From Lachnospiraceae bacterium (GTDB lineage Bacteria; Bacillota; Clostridia; Lachnospirales; Lachnospiraceae): a DNA stretch of 6,563 bases. The translations under genes and the position numbers were made by a program. Within the stretch, counting starts at the first letter, position 1. Every line of letters starts with the position of its first letter. The stretch lies in the NCBI GenBank assembly GCA_017446125.1, contig JAFSRL010000166.1:1-6563 (forward strand), given 5' to 3'. Below the pieces are notes generated by a model that saw only the letters and a program-made list of their open reading frames with translations, did not search any database and was not told where the DNA came from. Shown piece by piece: positions 5,699-6,563 of this stretch.

Positions 5699-6563
5699 AT
5701 GAAGCGATTACTGAAACAGTTGACCGGCATTTTGTTTGCCACTGCAATCGTTCTGTCGCCGGTGGCCACAATCACTGCACAAGCTGCAGGGGCGGGTGAT
5801 TTCAAATCCCTCACAAAGGGAACTACGATTCCGCCCAGATACGCAAACTATAATATCAAAGTCAGTATTCTCGGTGATGGAATTCCGATCAGACTGCCGG
5901 TTAGTGATTCCGGTTTTGATGCTATATACGGTATAGGCGTTCATTTAAGCCTGACGGATAGTGCTGCTGTGCTGAAACAGGATCTCGTAGACTACACTAC
6001 AAATTTTGATGATATTTCTTCCTTTTATGCGCTTTGTTACTACTATGAAATGGGGATGGATGAAAAAAGCGCAAAAGCTTTCGGTCAAAGATTTGCAAAA
6101 ACCGAGCTGCAATCAATGAAGGACGTAAACAGTATTCTGACACCATTGAATCCCGAAGTGAATGTTTTATTGAAAGCGCAGGCGCATGATAATCTTTATT
6201 TAGCATATTATATGCAAGGCCAGGTGATACGGTTCCAGTCTGAGTATCTTTATGAATACTATACTGCATTAGCTGATTATAATAAAAAGAAATACAACGA
6301 GTATATCGCATTTCATAATAAGAACAACAATCCCAATGCGCCTGCCGATCAGACAGACGCTTATATTGCAGCAATGCAGTTGGGCGCTCTTCCGATTGAT
6401 CCATGGAGTGCAAGAGCAAATACCAAAAAAGATATGCAGGCATGTTTGGCAGAGTTAAACAGGGTAACCGTTGCTGCACAAACCGCGCCTGTTACCGCAA
6501 ATACACCGGCGACGCAAAAAAGTTCTTCCAATGCGCCTGCTTCCGGCAACGCCTGGGCATATC
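5699..6563 (+). CDS. Exported protein of unknown function (3' end beyond window)
   Basis: An open frame of 288 codons runs from ATG 5699 to the window edge without a stop. I do not recognise the family. The N-terminus is a clear Sec signal peptide: MKRLLKQ, a hydrophobic core (about 8-23), and a probable signal peptidase I site after AQA (27-29). There is no lipobox cysteine. The mature part begins with a strand-rich stretch (about 40-90). A mostly helical segment (about 95-255) follows, with Tyr unusually dense at 167-202 (10 Tyr in 36 residues) and a YYY run at 114-116. From about 257 it becomes a Thr/Ala/Pro/Ser-rich linker, as seen before a cell-wall-attached or second domain. C113 and C249 are the only cysteines so far. 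The gene is more AT-rich than recG and uses codons such as ATA, AGA and TTA. Together these suggest recent acquisition or a fast-evolving surface gene. The function is unknown. Confidence 0.8.
   Translation, partial: MKRLLKQLTGILFATAIVLSPVATITAQAAGAGDFKSLTKGTTIPPRYANYNIKVSILGDGIPIRLPVSDSGFDAIYGIGVHLSLTDSAAVLKQDLVDYTTNFDDISSFYALCYYYEMGMDEKSAKAFGQRFAKTELQSMKDVNSILTPLNPEVNVLLKAQAHDNLYLAYYMQGQVIRFQSEYLYEYYTALADYNKKKYNEYIAFHNKNNNPNAPADQTDAYIAAMQLGALPIDPWSARANTKKDMQACLAELNRVTVAAQTAPVTANTPATQKSSSNAPASGNAWAY

Noticed and set aside
5997..6479. Minus-strand open frame (160 codons) opposite the exported-protein gene
   Set aside because: The plus strand has a strong ribosome site, a signal peptide and an uninterrupted frame. 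The antisense product shows no domain or start signal.
1..6563. CRISPR array, tRNA or rRNA gene, insertion sequence, phage attachment site
   Set aside because: No regularly spaced repeats, tRNA-like cloverleaf sequence, transposase frame or terminal repeats were seen on reading the window.

Overview
The window looks like a piece of chromosome from a Gram-positive, probably spore-forming Clostridia relative; Lachnospiraceae is my best guess. The grounds are a GerW/YtfJ-family sporulation protein, the rpmB | asp23-fakA-recG gene order familiar from Firmicutes, a zinc-ribbon-type ribosomal protein L28, purine-rich Shine-Dalgarno sites (AGGAGG) and a TTG start codon. The core genes are moderately GC-rich. 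Genus and species cannot be told from the sequence alone.

Layout, left to right. (1) The last codons of an upstream gene end at base 46. A GerW-family gene (65-466) follows, then a hairpin over its stop codon, then a 178-residue protein with a long coiled coil and a C-terminal J domain (506-1042). A strong, apparently bidirectional terminator (1079-1106) closes this block. (2) rpmB (L28) lies on the minus strand and converges on that terminator. Its leader contains a nested inverted repeat directly before the ribosome binding site. (3) A divergent control region (1292-1507) separates rpmB from a plus-strand operon of an Asp23/Gls24 (YloU-like) gene, fakA (YloV, fatty acid kinase) and recG. 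The genes are tightly spaced, and fakA and recG overlap by four bases (ATGA). (4) After recG comes a short gap and then the 5' part of a gene for an exported protein (5699 to the window end, no stop reached). It is more AT-rich, differs in codon use, and resembles no family I recognise.

How the genes relate. FakA supplies the ATP-binding kinase subunit that, with a FakB lipid carrier not in this window, makes acyl-phosphate from free fatty acids. Asp23/Gls24 proteins are envelope-associated. RecG remodels stalled replication forks. The grouping is a conserved neighbourhood rather than a single pathway. In Bacillus subtilis recG is followed by fapR-plsX and fatty acid synthesis genes. Here the exported protein takes that place, and it is the least explained part of the window. 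No phage genes, insertion sequences, CRISPR arrays, tRNA or rRNA genes were seen. No clear new multi-gene system is present. The best candidates for novelty are the exported protein and the structured rpmB leader.
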